Positions 1-9,367 are shown, counted from the first letter of the stretch. The stretch is 64,000 nucleotides of DNA from Mucilaginibacter pankratovii (GCF_014773265.1 NZ_JACWMY010000008.1:248001-312000), one strand, 5' to 3'. The notes: generated by a model not told the origin, from the sequence alone. Program-made: numbers and translations.

Positions 1-3000
1 ACATGCGCGATCTGCTCAACGAGCGGGGCGCACAGCATATTAAAATTTTCGGCGGCGGCGGCGGCGTGTTCCTGCCGCATGAGATAGCCGAACTGCACGC
101 CTACGGTATCACCCGCATCTACTCACCCGACGATGGCCGCACCATGGGCCTGCAGGGGATGATAAACGACATGATGCAGGCTTGCGATAGCCTCACCCCA
201 ACCCTCTCCAGAGGAGAGGGGGCTATTGACGGAAACAAGAAAGTACTCTCCTTTGGAGAGGATTTAGGTGAGGCTACTATAATAGCCCAGCTAATAACAG
301 CTGCCGAACTCGGCAATCCCCACATACAACCACTCACCACTCACCATTCTCCACTCACTACCCCCGTCCTCGGCATTACCGGTACGGGTGGTTCGGGGAA
401 ATCATCGCTGGTAGATGAGTTTGTACGGCGGTTTTTGATGGAGACGGATAAAACGCTGGCCATTATCTCCGTAGATCCATCCAAACGCAAAACGGGCGGC
501 GCTTTATTGGGCGACAGGATACGGATGAACGCCATAAACAGTCCGAAAATTTACATGCGTTCATTGGCTACCCGGCAGGCTAATCTGGCTTTAAGCAAAC
601 ACGTACAGGAGGCTATTGATATTTGCAAGGCTGCCGGTTATGATATGGTGATCGTAGAAACCAGCGGCATCGGCCAATCGGATACCATGATCACCGATTA
701 CTGCGACCTCTCTTTATATGTAATGACACCCGAATTTGGCGCGGCCACCCAGCTGGAAAAAATAGACATGCTGGATTTTGCCGACCTGGTGGCACTCAAC
801 AAATTCGACAAGCGTGGCGCTTTAGATGCCATCCGCGATGTGCGCAAGCAATATAAACGCAACCACATGCTCTTCAGCGCCAAAGACGACGACCTGCCCG
901 TTTACGGCACCATGGCCTCCCAGTTTAACGACCCGGGCATGAACACCCTTTTTGCCGCCATTATGAAAACGGTTAAAAACAAAACAGGTGTTGACTTACT
1001 GGAAGGCAAGGAGCTAAAGGTAAAAGGCGACGAATCGGAAAAGATCTACATCATTCCGCCGGACAGGATCCGCTACCTGGCAGAGATAGCCGAAAGCAGC
1101 GCGGCTTATACCGATTGGGTGAATGAGCAGTGTAAGATAGCGCAGCAGTTGTTTCAGGTAAAGGGGACTATCGATTTATTGGCGAAACACACCCCTAACC
1201 CCTCTCAAGAGGGGAACAAAAACGTAGAGACGCAATACTTTGCGTCTCCCGCTATGCAAGGCGCCGATGCAAAGGCAGTAGAGATGCGAAGTATCGCTTC
1301 TCTACAAGATATCTACACCCACCTCGAAAGCCACCTGCATCCCGATTGCAAGCGCCTGTTAAAAGAATGGCCCGAAACTGTTGCCAAATACAAGGCCGAA
1401 AATTTCATTTATAAAGTGCGCGATAAGGAAATAAAACAACCTTTATATTATACCTCGCTATCGCAATTAAGTATCCCCAAAATATCCCTGCCCAAATACG
1501 AGGCCTGGGGCGATATTTTGCGCTGGCTGCTTACCGAGAATGTTCCCGGCGAGTTCCCCTACGCGGCGGGTGTATTCCCTCTAAAGCGCGAGGGCGAAGA
1601 CCCCACCCGCATGTTCGCCGGGGAAGGCGGCCCCGAGCGGACCAACAAACGTTTCCATTATGTATCATTAGGGCAACCGGCGCACCGGCTCTCCACCGCA
1701 TTCGATTCGGTTACGCTGTATGGCGAGGACCCGCATATCCGCCCGGATATCTACGGCAAAATAGGCAACTCCGGTGTAAGCATCGCCACGCTGGATGATG
1801 CCAAAAAGCTGTACTCTGGTTTCGATCTCTGCCATGCCAGCACGTCTGTAAGCATGACCATCAACGGCCCTGCCCCTATGCTGCTTGGCTTCTTTATGAA
1901 TGCCGCCATAGATCAGCAATGCGAAAAATATATTGCCGAACATCAACTGGAGCATTTGGTAGAGGCAAAGTACAAGAAATTGTATGATGATAAGGGGGTG
2001 GTGAAGCCGCAGTACCAGGGCGGTGATTTACCAGCAGGAAATAGCGGTTTAGGTTTAACATTGTTAGGGCTAACCGGCGACCAAATTCTCCCACCGGAGG
2101 TTTACGAAAAGATCCGCGCCTATGCCATTGCCACCGTGCGCGGCACCGTGCAGGCAGATATTTTAAAGGAGGACCAGGCGCAAAACACCTGCATCTTCTC
2201 CACAGAATTTGCCCTGCGGATGATGGGCGATATCCAGCAGTATTTTATAAAGGAGAAGGTGCGGAATTTTTATTCGGTATCTATCTCCGGCTATCACATC
2301 GCCGAGGCGGGGGCCAACCCAATAACACAGCTGGCTTTTACACTGAGCAACGGCTTTACTTATGTGGAATACTATTTAAGTCGCGGCATGCATATCGACG
2401 ATTTCGCACCTAACTTATCGTTCTTCTTCAGCAATGGTATCGATCCGGAATATTCGGTTATTGGTCGTGTAGCGAGGCGCATCTGGGCAAAGGCCATTAA
2501 AAATAAATACAAGGGTAACGACAGGTCGCAAAAGCTGAAATACCATATCCAAACCAGCGGCCGCTCGCTGCATGCACAGGAGATAGACTTTAATGATATC
2601 CGAACCACCTTGCAGGCCTTATACGCTATTTACGATAACTGTAATTCGCTGCATACCAATGCATATGATGAAGCAATCACTACACCTACGGAAGAATCCG
2701 TACGCCGGGCAATGGCTATTCAGCTCATCATTAACCGCGAGCTCGGCCTCGCCAAAAATGAGAACCCGATACAGGGCGCCTTCATCATCGAGGAACTAAC
2801 CGACCTGGTGGAACAAGCCGTGTTGACCGAATTCAAGGCCATTAACGACCGCGGCGGCGTGCTTGGTGCCATGGAAACCATGTACCAGCGCAGCAAGATC
2901 CAGGAAGAATCGCTCTATTACGAAACCCTTAAACACACCGGCGAATACCCCATCATAGGTGTAAATACCTTCCTTAACAAAAAAGGCTCGCCCACGCTGA

Positions 3001-3239
3001 TCCCATCCGAAGTGATCCGCGCTACCGAGGAAGAAAAGCAATACCAGATAGAAGCCCTGCACCTGTTTCAAAAACGGAATGAGAAAAAAGCCCCCGGCTT
3101 ATTAAAGGAATTGCAGCAACGCGCTATAGCCGGCGATAACATCTTCGAAAGCCTGATGGAAGCCTGCAAATATTGCAGCCTTGGGCAGATAAGCCATGCG
3201 CTTTACGAGGTTGGCGGGCAGTACAGGAGGAATATGTAG
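1..3239 (+). CDS. icmF: Fused isobutyryl-CoA mutase IcmF (5' end outside window)
   Basis: Adenosylcobalamin-dependent mutase that interconverts isobutyryl-CoA and n-butyryl-CoA, fused to its own G-protein chaperone. The window holds 1078 residues; the start and the cobalamin-binding His motif lie to the left. Order seen: end of the B12-binding domain (residues 1-60, glycine-rich loop near 17-21), a linker, a MeaB/MeaI-type GTPase (P-loop GTGGSGKS at 127-134, NKFD near 266-269), a second linker, and the TIM-barrel mutase domain from about 440 to the end (for example [11 protein letters not shown]). This domain order is specific to IcmF rather than to two-subunit methylmalonyl-CoA mutase. Both linkers contain sequence matching intergenic repeats elsewhere in the window (about residues 62-93 and 395-437). 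They are in frame and no stop interrupts them, so the protein is probably functional. Confidence 0.93.
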   Translation, partial: MRDLLNERGAQHIKIFGGGGGVFLPHEIAELHAYGITRIYSPDDGRTMGLQGMINDMMQACDSLTPTLSRGEGAIDGNKKVLSFGEDLGEATIIAQLITAAELGNPHIQPLTTHHSPLTTPVLGITGTGGSGKSSLVDEFVRRFLMETDKTLAIISVDPSKRKTGGALLGDRIRMNAINSPKIYMRSLATRQANLALSKHVQEAIDICKAAGYDMVIVETSGIGQSDTMITDYCDLSLYVMTPEFGAATQLEKIDMLDFADLVALNKFDKRGALDAIRDVRKQYKRNHMLFSAKDDDLPVYGTMASQFNDPGMNTLFAAIMKTVKNKTGVDLLEGKELKVKGDESEKIYIIPPDRIRYLAEIAESSAAYTDWVNEQCKIAQQLFQVKGTIDLLAKHTPNPSQEGNKNVETQYFASPAMQGADAKAVEMRSIASLQDIYTHLESHLHPDCKRLLKEWPETVAKYKAENFIYKVRDKEIKQPLYYTSLSQLSIPKISLPKYEAWGDILRWLLTENVPGEFPYAAGVFPLKREGEDPTRMFAGEGGPERTNKRFHYVSLGQPAHRLSTAFDSVTLYGEDPHIRPDIYGKIGNSGVSIATLDDAKKLYSGFDLCHASTSVSMTINGPAPMLLGFFMNAAIDQQCEKYIAEHQLEHLVEAKYKKLYDDKGVVKPQYQGGDLPAGNSGLGLTLLGLTGDQILPPEVYEKIRAYAIATVRGTVQADILKEDQAQNTCIFSTEFALRMMGDIQQYFIKEKVRNFYSVSISGYHIAEAGANPITQLAFTLSNGFTYVEYYLSRGMHIDDFAPNLSFFFSNGIDPEYSVIGRVARRIWAKAIKNKYKGNDRSQKLKYHIQTSGRSLHAQEIDFNDIRTTLQALYAIYDNCNSLHTNAYDEAITTPTEESVRRAMAIQLIINRELGLAKNENPIQGAFIIEELTDLVEQAVLTEFKAINDRGGVLGAMETMYQRSKIQEESLYYETLKHTGEYPIIGVNTFLNKKGSPTLIPSEVIRATEEEKQYQIEALHLFQKRNEKKAPGLLKELQQRAIAGDNIFESLMEACKYCSLGQISHALYEVGGQYRRNM
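187..280. repeat. Dispersed palindromic repeat (CTCACCCC family) inside icmF
   Basis: ATAGCCTCACC at the left and GGTGAGGCTACTAT at the right bracket two CTCTCC/GGAGAG hairpin arms. The same arrangement recurs between genes at 11605-11682 and 42286-42363. Here it is translated as about 32 residues in the linker between the B12 and GTPase domains. Confidence 0.85.
1186..1316. repeat. Composite repeat (CACACCCC family plus GTAGAGACGC hairpins) inside icmF
   Basis: The left part, AAACACACCCC followed by CCCCTCTCAAGAGGGG, matches in reverse orientation the intergenic copy near 20725-20755. It is followed by two hairpins, GAGACGCAA/TTTGCGTCTC and GTAGAGATGCGA/TCGCTTCTCTAC. The stretch is in frame and falls between the GTPase and mutase domains. 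Confidence 0.75.
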
Positions 3240-3409
3240 GAGCGGCGAGCCCTCCCTGAAGGGGGAGCTTTTGATTTGCAGGACAGGTGCAATAGGGATT
3301 GTAAGGGTTTAGCCACGGGTGTGTCGGGCCAGTGCGCAATGGCAGCGGGGCCGCAGCGAAGCGGAGCCCTGCAAAGCCCGGCCCGCAGGGATTGCCAATG
3401 AAAACACGA

Positions 3410-4003
3410 TTACTGCTGCTGCTCCTCGGCGGTGCCCTCGTCTATCAGCAATTTAAAGCGCTTAAACATGTTGCCTTCAACGCTGATGGACTTGAGTATG
3501 CCGCCGAGCCGCCATACTTTGCCGTTGTTTGCGTTGAGATCGGCCTCCGTCCATTTATTTTTTAACACAATATACTCAAAAGCAAATATCGATGTGGCCT
3601 TTCTGTTGGATGCAGTAACAAATAAGGTATCGGTACCATTAGATGCACTGGTAATACTGTTAAAGGCTTGCTTTACCGATACGGGGTGTCCTGGTAACAG
3701 GATGGGTTTACCCACAAATCCGATCACTTTTTTCAAAGCTTCCGGTTTGGTAACCGTGCCCAGATCCATTAAGCCCGATTCGGAAAGAATATACATGTAG
3801 CGCAACGCCGCTGCCCGGTTCCCATTTATATCTGCCTGTGGGATACTGTTTAAAAGAGATTGCGATAATTTATTCGCAGTTGGCCAGTCCTCGGCTTCGA
3901 GACTACTGATCAGGCTGCTCCATTTTTGGTCATCGTCGGCAGATTGCGCCCGGGCTACAGAAAATGAAAGAAAAATTAACGCTGCAAAAAGAAGTCTTTT
4001 CAT
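3410..4003 (-). CDS. Secreted protein of unknown function
   Basis: 197 residues beginning with a clear signal peptide (MKRLLFAALIFLSFSVARAQ), so the product is probably periplasmic. No family is recognised. The mature part is mixed alpha/beta with no Cys pairs or metal motif, and the C-terminus ends in a Glu/Gln-rich tail. It lies 10 bp downstream of the serine hydrolase gene on the same strand and is probably co-transcribed with it. ORFs on the opposite strand here lack a start context or family resemblance and are taken as shadows. Confidence 0.75.
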   Translation of the reverse strand: MKRLLFAALIFLSFSVARAQSADDDQKWSSLISSLEAEDWPTANKLSQSLLNSIPQADINGNRAAALRYMYILSESGLMDLGTVTKPEALKKVIGFVGKPILLPGHPVSVKQAFNSITSASNGTDTLFVTASNRKATSIFAFEYIVLKNKWTEADLNANNGKVWRLGGILKSISVEGNMFKRFKLLIDEGTAEEQQQ

Positions 4004-4013
4004 TGTTAAAGTT

Positions 4014-5561
4014 TTACTTCACTTTCACAAAATCCAGATCCTGGAAATCGTAGCTAAAATCTGTCGCGGGGCTTATGGCTTTCATTTTCAACCCCAATGG
4101 TTTGCCATTCTCATCAGTAGTGAACATGGCGAAGGCGTCGGCGTCCATACTGCGTTTGTTCCATTTTACCACAAAAGTGTTGCCTTTATAAAAGAACATT
4201 TGGCCGGTTAAGTGCGGCGAACGTTTGGATGCGAACCAAAGTTGCCCATCCTTTTGGCTGATGGTAACATCGCCCAGCCAGTTATCGTGGTAAGTGCCCG
4301 CGTAAAGGCTGCCATCCACCGCCGCTTTCTTTTGCTCTTCCACCTGTTTCCAAACATCGGCCACTACTTTACCCGCACCAGCCATACCGGCTTTTTCGTT
4401 GTCGCTGAAAACTTTAACCCAGTCGCGGCCGGTATCGCCGATGTAGCTGTCGATGATCTCGTTGGTAACAGAACTAAATGCTCCGCCCGATTGCTGGTTG
4501 GTGAGCACGATAATGCCCAGTTTCAGCTCGGGGAATAGTGTTACCTGCGTAACCATGCCATCCAGGCCGCCAGTGTGACTAACCTTTAAATAGCCTTTTG
4601 CATCGTTCAGAAACCAACCTAAACCGTAACCTGCAAAGTGTGTATTGTATGAACCCGGCCCGGAAGGCAACGGCGTTTGCACCGACCACATTTGGCGATG
4701 AATGGTGCTGCTGAAAATATTTTTGGCCAGCGCATCACCGTATTTACCGTCGTTCATTTGCATAATGGCCCATTTGGCCAGGTCGTTTACGCTACTGTAA
4801 ATACCGCCTGCAGCATTGGTAGGTTCGCTGGTATTGCGGGGGATAACCACTACCTTGCCATCAACCGGCGCATGCGCATCGATATAGTTCTTTGTGTTTT
4901 TTATACGACTGTATGAGGCAAAGCTGCCCGTCATTTGCAGCGGCTTCATAATGCGGGTCTCAATAAAATCTTCCCAGCTCATTCCGCTTACCCGGGCAAT
5001 TACCTCGCCGGCTACAATATATAGCTGGTTATCATAATCAAACTTGCTGCGGAAACTGCTCACCGGTTTCAGGTAGCGCAGGTTGTGGATAATATCTTTT
5101 ACCGTAAAATCGGTCGAATCCGGGAAGATCATCAGATCGCCCGCACCAAGGCCCAAACCGCTGCGGTGGGTAAGCAAGTCGCGGATGGTGAACTCGGCGG
5201 TAACATACGGGTCGAACATCTTAAACTCGGGGATGTAGTCTGTTACCTTATCATCCAGTTTCAGTTTACCCTCATCCACCAAAATTCCAATAGCGGCAGT
5301 AGTAAAAGCCTTGCTGTTTGATGCAATGCCGAACAGCGTATTACCGTCAACCTTTTTCTGCGTACGCAACGATGCCACCCCATACCCGTTAGCATACACC
5401 AGTTTGCCATCTTTTACAACAGCCACGGCAATACCGGGCACATCAAAGGTCTTAAGCGCGAGTTGAGCCAGGCTGTCGATCTTTGCCGGGGCCATTTGGG
5501 CGGTTGCAGTATTAAATGCCAATGCGCAAAACGCGAGCGTAAGTATAGGGCGGAGATTCAT
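4014..5561 (-). CDS. Serine hydrolase, class C beta-lactamase/PBP-like
   Basis: 515-residue exported protein (signal peptide ends near TATAQ, residue 22). The catalytic SxxK motif is SNSK (81-84), the YxN motif is YDN (176-178), and an HTGG motif stands for the KTG box. These define the beta-lactamase/DD-peptidase-related hydrolase family, which acts on peptides or esters in the periplasm. The C-terminal 110 residues resemble the DUF3471 beta-sandwich found after this domain in many Bacteroidota proteins. Substrate is unknown; true beta-lactamase activity is not implied. The secreted protein encoded 10 bp downstream may be a partner. Confidence 0.88.
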   Translation of the reverse strand: MNLRPILTLAFCALAFNTATAQMAPAKIDSLAQLALKTFDVPGIAVAVVKDGKLVYANGYGVASLRTQKKVDGNTLFGIASNSKAFTTAAIGILVDEGKLKLDDKVTDYIPEFKMFDPYVTAEFTIRDLLTHRSGLGLGAGDLMIFPDSTDFTVKDIIHNLRYLKPVSSFRSKFDYDNQLYIVAGEVIARVSGMSWEDFIETRIMKPLQMTGSFASYSRIKNTKNYIDAHAPVDGKVVVIPRNTSEPTNAAGGIYSSVNDLAKWAIMQMNDGKYGDALAKNIFSSTIHRQMWSVQTPLPSGPGSYNTHFAGYGLGWFLNDAKGYLKVSHTGGLDGMVTQVTLFPELKLGIIVLTNQQSGGAFSSVTNEIIDSYIGDTGRDWVKVFSDNEKAGMAGAGKVVADVWKQVEEQKKAAVDGSLYAGTYHDNWLGDVTISQKDGQLWFASKRSPHLTGQMFFYKGNTFVVKWNKRSMDADAFAMFTTDENGKPLGLKMKAISPATDFSYDFQDLDFVKVK

Positions 5562-5663
5562 GGTGATAATGTTTATGTTGAGTAGCTAAATATAAGAAAG
5601 GGAGATGATAAATCAGCGGTTCTCTATTAGCTAATATTTATTGCTTTTTGCTCTTCAGTTCTT

Positions 5664-5850
5664 CGTTAGGAACTTGCAGTAAGTTATGCTAAGCCTGTGG
5701 ATGTTACTTTCTTTTTTTCCGCTAAAAAGAAAGTAACCAAAGAAAAAACTCTCGGCTGCGCCCTGTTCTATGAAAGATTCTGCTTTAGCAAGCCAGTGGT
5801 TAACGAACAGGACAAAGCCGATTAGAAGCGGGCTTCGCTGGGTTCGGTAA
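5664..5850. repeat. Dispersed repeat R1, copy 1
   Basis: About 190 bp that recurs in inverted orientation at 29975-30160. Shared landmarks are CAGTAAGTTATGCTAAG, a run of AAGAAA/TTTCTT around a CCGC core, CTCGGCTGCGCCCTGTTCTATG, and CCAGCGAAGCCCG. An ORF of 107 codons across it on the minus strand is not a gene. The stretch 5562-6210 contains no gene, only R1 and R2. Confidence 0.85.
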
Positions 5851-5865
5851 GTTAATTTCCTTATA

Positions 5866-6140
5866 TCAGCAGATAAGCTTCGAGCGAAAGCGGGCAGAAC
5901 GTGGTGGGCTGTGCGCAGGGAAAGGGCATAGTGAATTTTTGCTGAAGCGTGGGGCATGAGCGGCAAAGCAAGGGGCAAATTTTCACAGCCCGTGAGTTCT
6001 GCCCGGTTTGCAGGGCAAAGGCCTGTGCGGCAAAGAAGCCTCTCTGCTGAAAGCAGTTATTCGCTATCGCTCATGAGACCGCTGCGCTAAGTTTTGCTTC
6101 TTTTGGTGCATCAAAAGAAGTAGCCCCTGCGGCAATGAGC
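5866..6140. repeat. Dispersed repeat R2, copy 1
   Basis: About 270 bp repeated in direct orientation at 9119-9367. The copies share TCAGCAG.TAAGCTTCG, GACAGAACGTGGTGGGCTGTG, TTTTTGCTGAAGCGTGGGG, and AAAGAAGCCTCTCTGCTGAA. The two differ by small indels at the right end. Confidence 0.88.
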
Positions 6141-6210
6141 AGAACGGATATATTTAAAACCCGAAAATCACCCCTTACCCAAAAGCATCTTTAATAAATG
6201 CAGCTACCCA

Positions 6211-6441
6211 TCAGTTTACTTCCGCCAACGATTTGCCCGATAGGGTAACTTTTGCATAAGCCAGGGCGGCAATAATATCATCCCGTTCCAATTCCTCGTG
6301 GTCGGTTAGTATTTCATCAAACGACATTCCAGAGGCTATCATGTCAATAATAACTTCTACCGGCCAACGCATGTGGCGAATACATGCTTTACCATGGCAC
6401 ACATCAGCATCTACCGTAATTCTTTCTAGATTGTTATGCAT
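6211..6441 (-). CDS. DUF433 family protein (orphan antitoxin-like)
   Basis: 76 residues with the DUF433 pattern: RITVDADVCHGKACIRHMRWPVEVIIDMIASGMSFDEILTDHEELERDDIIAALAYA (described here by its pieces VCHGKACIR, VEVIIDMIASGMS and DDIIAALAYA). Many DUF433 proteins are encoded beside a PIN-like DUF5615 toxin and act as winged-helix-like antitoxins. No such toxin gene is adjacent: downstream is the R2 repeat, upstream is the divergent pentapeptide gene. It may be a solitary remnant or have another role. Confidence 0.8.
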   Translation of the reverse strand: MHNNLERITVDADVCHGKACIRHMRWPVEVIIDMIASGMSFDEILTDHEELERDDIIAALAYAKVTLSGKSLAEVN

Positions 6442-6523
6442 AAGGTAAATTTACAAATAAATATGCATCAATAAAAATATCAACATCCGGTAAACGTGCC
6501 TCGCCAAAAACCACCGCCTCCCT

Positions 6524-6531
6524 TATCTTTG
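6524..6531 (+). promoter_or_regulatory. -7 box TATCTTTG, pentapeptide gene
   Basis: Matches the Bacteroidota TAnnTTTG box and ends only 4 nt before the ATG at 6536, which would place transcription start at or next to the start codon. No -33 TTG is evident. Confidence 0.5.
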
Positions 6532-6535
6532 CCCC

Positions 6536-7105
6536 ATGCAATCCCTCCACGAAGACCAAACTTTCACCAAAATTTCCGCCGACCAATTAAAAACCGCCCA
6601 AACCTATGAGCACTGCAAATTCATCAGCTGCAATTTCGCCAATGCCAACCTGGATGGACTTATTTTTATGGATTGCACCTTCGAGGATTGCAACTTGCTG
6701 CTGGCGGGCGTGGGCAGCACCGGTTTTCAGAACGTGCTATTCAAACGCTGTAAGCTAAGCGGCGTAAACTTCAGCAAGGCCCGCGACTTTTTGTTCGAGG
6801 TGAATTTTGAGGGCAGTATTTTGGATAATGCCATCTTCTATCAAAAAAAGAACAAAAAGTCCAAGTTTACCGATTGCTCCATGATAGAGACCGACCTCAC
6901 CGAGGCGGACCTTACCGAAGCCAAATTCATCAATTGCAACCTGCACCGCGCTTTCTTCAGTCGCACTATATTAAAAGGTGCCGACTTCCGCTCCTCTTAC
7001 AATTTCACTATCGACCCGGACGATAACGCGATCAAAAAAGCCCATTTCTCGCTGCACGGCTTGCCCGGGCTTTTGGGGAAATATGATATTAAGATAGAGG
7101 GGTAA
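6536..7105 (+). CDS. Pentapeptide repeat protein
   Basis: 189 residues built largely of A(D/N)LXX-type repeats (for example FANANLDGL, CKLSGVNFSKA, TDLTEADLTEAKF, LHRAFFSRTILKGADF), which fold as a right-handed quadrilateral beta-helix. Qnr and MfpA proteins share this architecture and mimic DNA to protect gyrase, but sequence alone does not establish that role. No signal peptide or membrane segment, so cytoplasmic. Residues 100-108 (KKNKKSKF) form a basic break in the helix. Monocistronic. Confidence 0.9.
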   Translation: MQSLHEDQTFTKISADQLKTAQTYEHCKFISCNFANANLDGLIFMDCTFEDCNLLLAGVGSTGFQNVLFKRCKLSGVNFSKARDFLFEVNFEGSILDNAIFYQKKNKKSKFTDCSMIETDLTEADLTEAKFINCNLHRAFFSRTILKGADFRSSYNFTIDPDDNAIKKAHFSLHGLPGLLGKYDIKIEG

Positions 7106-7133
7106 ATTCCCCTAACAAACACCTCACCACCAA

Positions 7134-7227
7134 GTCATTGCGAGGCACGAAGCAATTTCTACGTTGGACAATCCACCTGCACGGTGCACGTGCTTACCTG
7201 GAGATTGCTTCATGCCTCGCAATTGAC
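7134..7227. repeat. Inverted repeat, GTCATTGCGAGGCACGAAG family
   Basis: GTCATTGCGAGGCACGAAG at the left and a near-complement (GCTTCATGCCTCGCAATTGAC) at the right enclose a short variable core. Same family as 17874-18022. The 62-codon ORF across it is not a gene. Confidence 0.8.
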
Positions 7228-7353
7228 GTTGTTAAAAAAAGCAACCATATAGATAAACCTCCCGTAATCTCTAAGCCCGTTGGGGTATTTATCCTCCCGA
7301 AACAATTTAAGCCTTTACGTTATTAGTACATCATACAATCCGCCCCCAAGTAT

Positions 7354-8409
7354 ATGCCATCTATAGCTTCAGTATCAGGCGTAAGCCTCCCCTATAAAGT
7401 AAAACAACAGGACGTGAAAGCCCAGGCCCGCGCCCTGTTTGTAGAACATTTCCCGCAGGTAGACCGCCTGATGCCTGCCTTCGATAATACCGAAATTGTT
7501 ACCCGCAACTTCTGCAAGCCCATCAGCTACTACGCCGAGCCCAACACCTTCGAGCAGCGCAATAACGATTATATCGAAAATGCCCTGCAATACTCCATCC
7601 AGGCGATTGAAGCGGCCCTTGCAAAAGCAGATGTAAGTAAAGATGATATTACCGACCTGATATTCGTATCTACCACCGGCCTGGCCACGCCAAGTATAGA
7701 TGCGCTCATCATCAACAAAATGCGCCTCAACCCGCATATCAACCGTATCCCCGTTTGGGGTTTGGGCTGTGGTGGCGGTGTATCGGGCATGGCAAAAGCA
7801 AATACGCTGGCAAAGGCAAACCCCGATGCGTTGGTGCTGCTGGTAGCGGTAGAGCTTTGCTCGCTCACGCTCATTAAAAACGATTACAGCAAAAGTAATT
7901 TCATCGGCAGCAGCTTGTTTAGCGATGGTATAGCAGCCGCTATCGTAAAAGGCGATAACCATAAAACGGAAGAGAAGATCAGGGTACTGGCCGCAAGCAG
8001 CAAGCTCTATTACGACTCGCTGGAAGTGATGGGCTGGGATTTTAAAGACACCGGTTTTAAGGTGCTCTTCTCCAAAGATATCCCTACCTTCATCCACGAG
8101 AACATCCGGGGCGATATTGATGCCTTCCTGGCCAAACAAAACCTGGAACTGAAGGACATCAAAAACTTTGTGTTCCACCCCGGCGGTAAAAAAGTACTGG
8201 ATGCCTATGCCGATGCCTTGCAGGTAGAAGACGATTTCCTGCATAACACCCGCCAGGTAATGAACGAGAACGGCAACATGAGCAGCGTAACCGTGCTCTA
8301 CGTGCTCGAAAAATTTATGGAAGAAGGCTACGAAGACGGCTACGGCCTAATGCTGGCCATGGGCCCAGGGTTTAGCAGCGAAATGGTTTTATTAAATATG
8401 AAAAACTAA
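7354..8409 (+). CDS. Type III polyketide synthase
   Basis: 351-residue member of the chalcone/stilbene synthase family. The thiolase-fold catalytic triad is visible: Cys139 in WGLGCGGG, His275 in VFHPGGKK, Asn308 in ENGNMSS. It condenses an acyl-CoA starter with malonyl-CoA units. The next gene starts 2 bp after its stop and encodes an isoprenylcysteine carboxyl methyltransferase-like membrane protein. In Bacillus the same pairing (BpsA/BpsB) makes alkylpyrones and methylates them, which is the best guess for the product. ATG start chosen from the alignment of the N-terminal thiolase half. Confidence 0.93.
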   Translation: MPSIASVSGVSLPYKVKQQDVKAQARALFVEHFPQVDRLMPAFDNTEIVTRNFCKPISYYAEPNTFEQRNNDYIENALQYSIQAIEAALAKADVSKDDITDLIFVSTTGLATPSIDALIINKMRLNPHINRIPVWGLGCGGGVSGMAKANTLAKANPDALVLLVAVELCSLTLIKNDYSKSNFIGSSLFSDGIAAAIVKGDNHKTEEKIRVLAASSKLYYDSLEVMGWDFKDTGFKVLFSKDIPTFIHENIRGDIDAFLAKQNLELKDIKNFVFHPGGKKVLDAYADALQVEDDFLHNTRQVMNENGNMSSVTVLYVLEKFMEEGYEDGYGLMLAMGPGFSSEMVLLNMKN

Positions 8410-8411
8410 GC

Positions 8412-8900
8412 ATGTATTTTATCCTCTTTATCAGCTTCGTCATATTTCAGCGACTGCTCGAACTCGTGGTAGCCAAACGCAACGAAGCCTGGGCACGCAG
8501 CCAGGGCGCGGTAGAATACGGCAAAGCCCACTACCCCTTTATCGTAGCGCTGCACACCCTGTTTATCATCAGCATGATAGCCGAATATTTTTACTTAGGC
8601 GGCGAATTCAGCATCTTCATGATGGTGATCTTCCTCCTCCTCATTTGCCTAAAGATCTGGACCATTGGCTCCTTAGGCAAATATTGGAACACCAAGATCC
8701 TCCGCATCCCCAATTCCATCTTCATCAAAAAAGGGCCCTACAAACTATTTAAACACCCCAACTACTTCATCGTCATCTGCGAAATCATCGTAATACCGCT
8801 GGTGTTTCACCTCTACGCCACTGCTATTGTATTCAGCCTGTTAAATGCAGTAATGCTAACCGTGAGGATACGGGAAGAAGAGCGGGTTTGGAACGTCTGA
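8412..8900 (+). CDS. ICMT-family membrane methyltransferase
   Basis: 162 residues, about four to five membrane segments, with the family signature near the C-terminus: LGKYWNTKI, GPYKLFKHPNYFIVICE and a terminal REEERVW. Isoprenylcysteine carboxyl methyltransferase relatives use S-adenosylmethionine at the membrane face. Translationally coupled to the type III polyketide synthase (2 bp gap), so it probably O-methylates the pyrone product, as BpsB does in Bacillus. Confidence 0.87.
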   Translation: MYFILFISFVIFQRLLELVVAKRNEAWARSQGAVEYGKAHYPFIVALHTLFIISMIAEYFYLGGEFSIFMMVIFLLLICLKIWTIGSLGKYWNTKILRIPNSIFIKKGPYKLFKHPNYFIVICEIIVIPLVFHLYATAIVFSLLNAVMLTVRIREEERVWNV

Positions 8901-8970
8901 ACCGGGATTCAACAGATTTTTACGATTCATTGGATTTTTACCTGCTAACTGAAAGCAGCCCCCTGATTTG

Positions 8971-9060
8971 GGCGTTGCCTGCGGCCCACGCTTTCCGCTA
9001 CAAGTCCGCACTTCGCTGCGCTCCGTTTACGGGCTTTCCGCTGCAATCGTTAACGCATTC
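8971..9060. repeat. Dispersed repeat R3, copy 1
   Basis: About 90 bp repeated in direct orientation at 53899-53987 (shared: CAAGTCCGCACTTCGCTGCG, GTTTACGGGCTTTCC, TAACGCATT). The stretch 8901-9473 contains R3 and R2 and no credible gene. Confidence 0.85.
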
Positions 9061-9118
9061 TGAACCGTTGATTTTATTGATTTTAGGATTCCGTTGATGC
9101 TTTTCGAAGGAGGATAAC

Positions 9119-9367
9119 ATCAGCAGCTAAGCTTCGGGCGAAAGCGGACAGAACGTGGTGGGCTGTGCGGAGGGAGGGCATAGGGAATTTTTGCTGAAGC
9201 GTGGGGATCGAGCGGCGAAGCAAGGGGCAAATTTTCCCAGCCCGTGGTTCTGATCGTTTTGCAGGGCAAAGGCCCGTGCGGCAAAGAAGCCTCTCTGCTG
9301 AAAGCACTTTTTGGTTACTTTTTGGTGCTACAAAAAGTAACGAGCCCCTCGCGGCGAATGAGCGAGC
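9119..9367. repeat. Dispersed repeat R2, copy 2
   Basis: Direct copy of 5866-6140. ORFs called across it on both strands are products of the repeat. Confidence 0.88.

Noticed and set aside
4014..5561. True beta-lactamase resistance gene
   Set aside because: Motifs fit the broad serine hydrolase family with DUF3471; nothing shows antibiotic hydrolysis.
5655..5978. 107-codon minus-strand ORF and others across 9083-9459, 20613-20912 and 29675-30245
   Set aside because: They coincide with dispersed repeats R1, R2 and the composite elements, whose other copies keep no common frame.
7375..8244. 289-codon ORF antisense to the polyketide synthase
   Set aside because: Shadow of a gene with an intact catalytic triad; no recognisable protein features.
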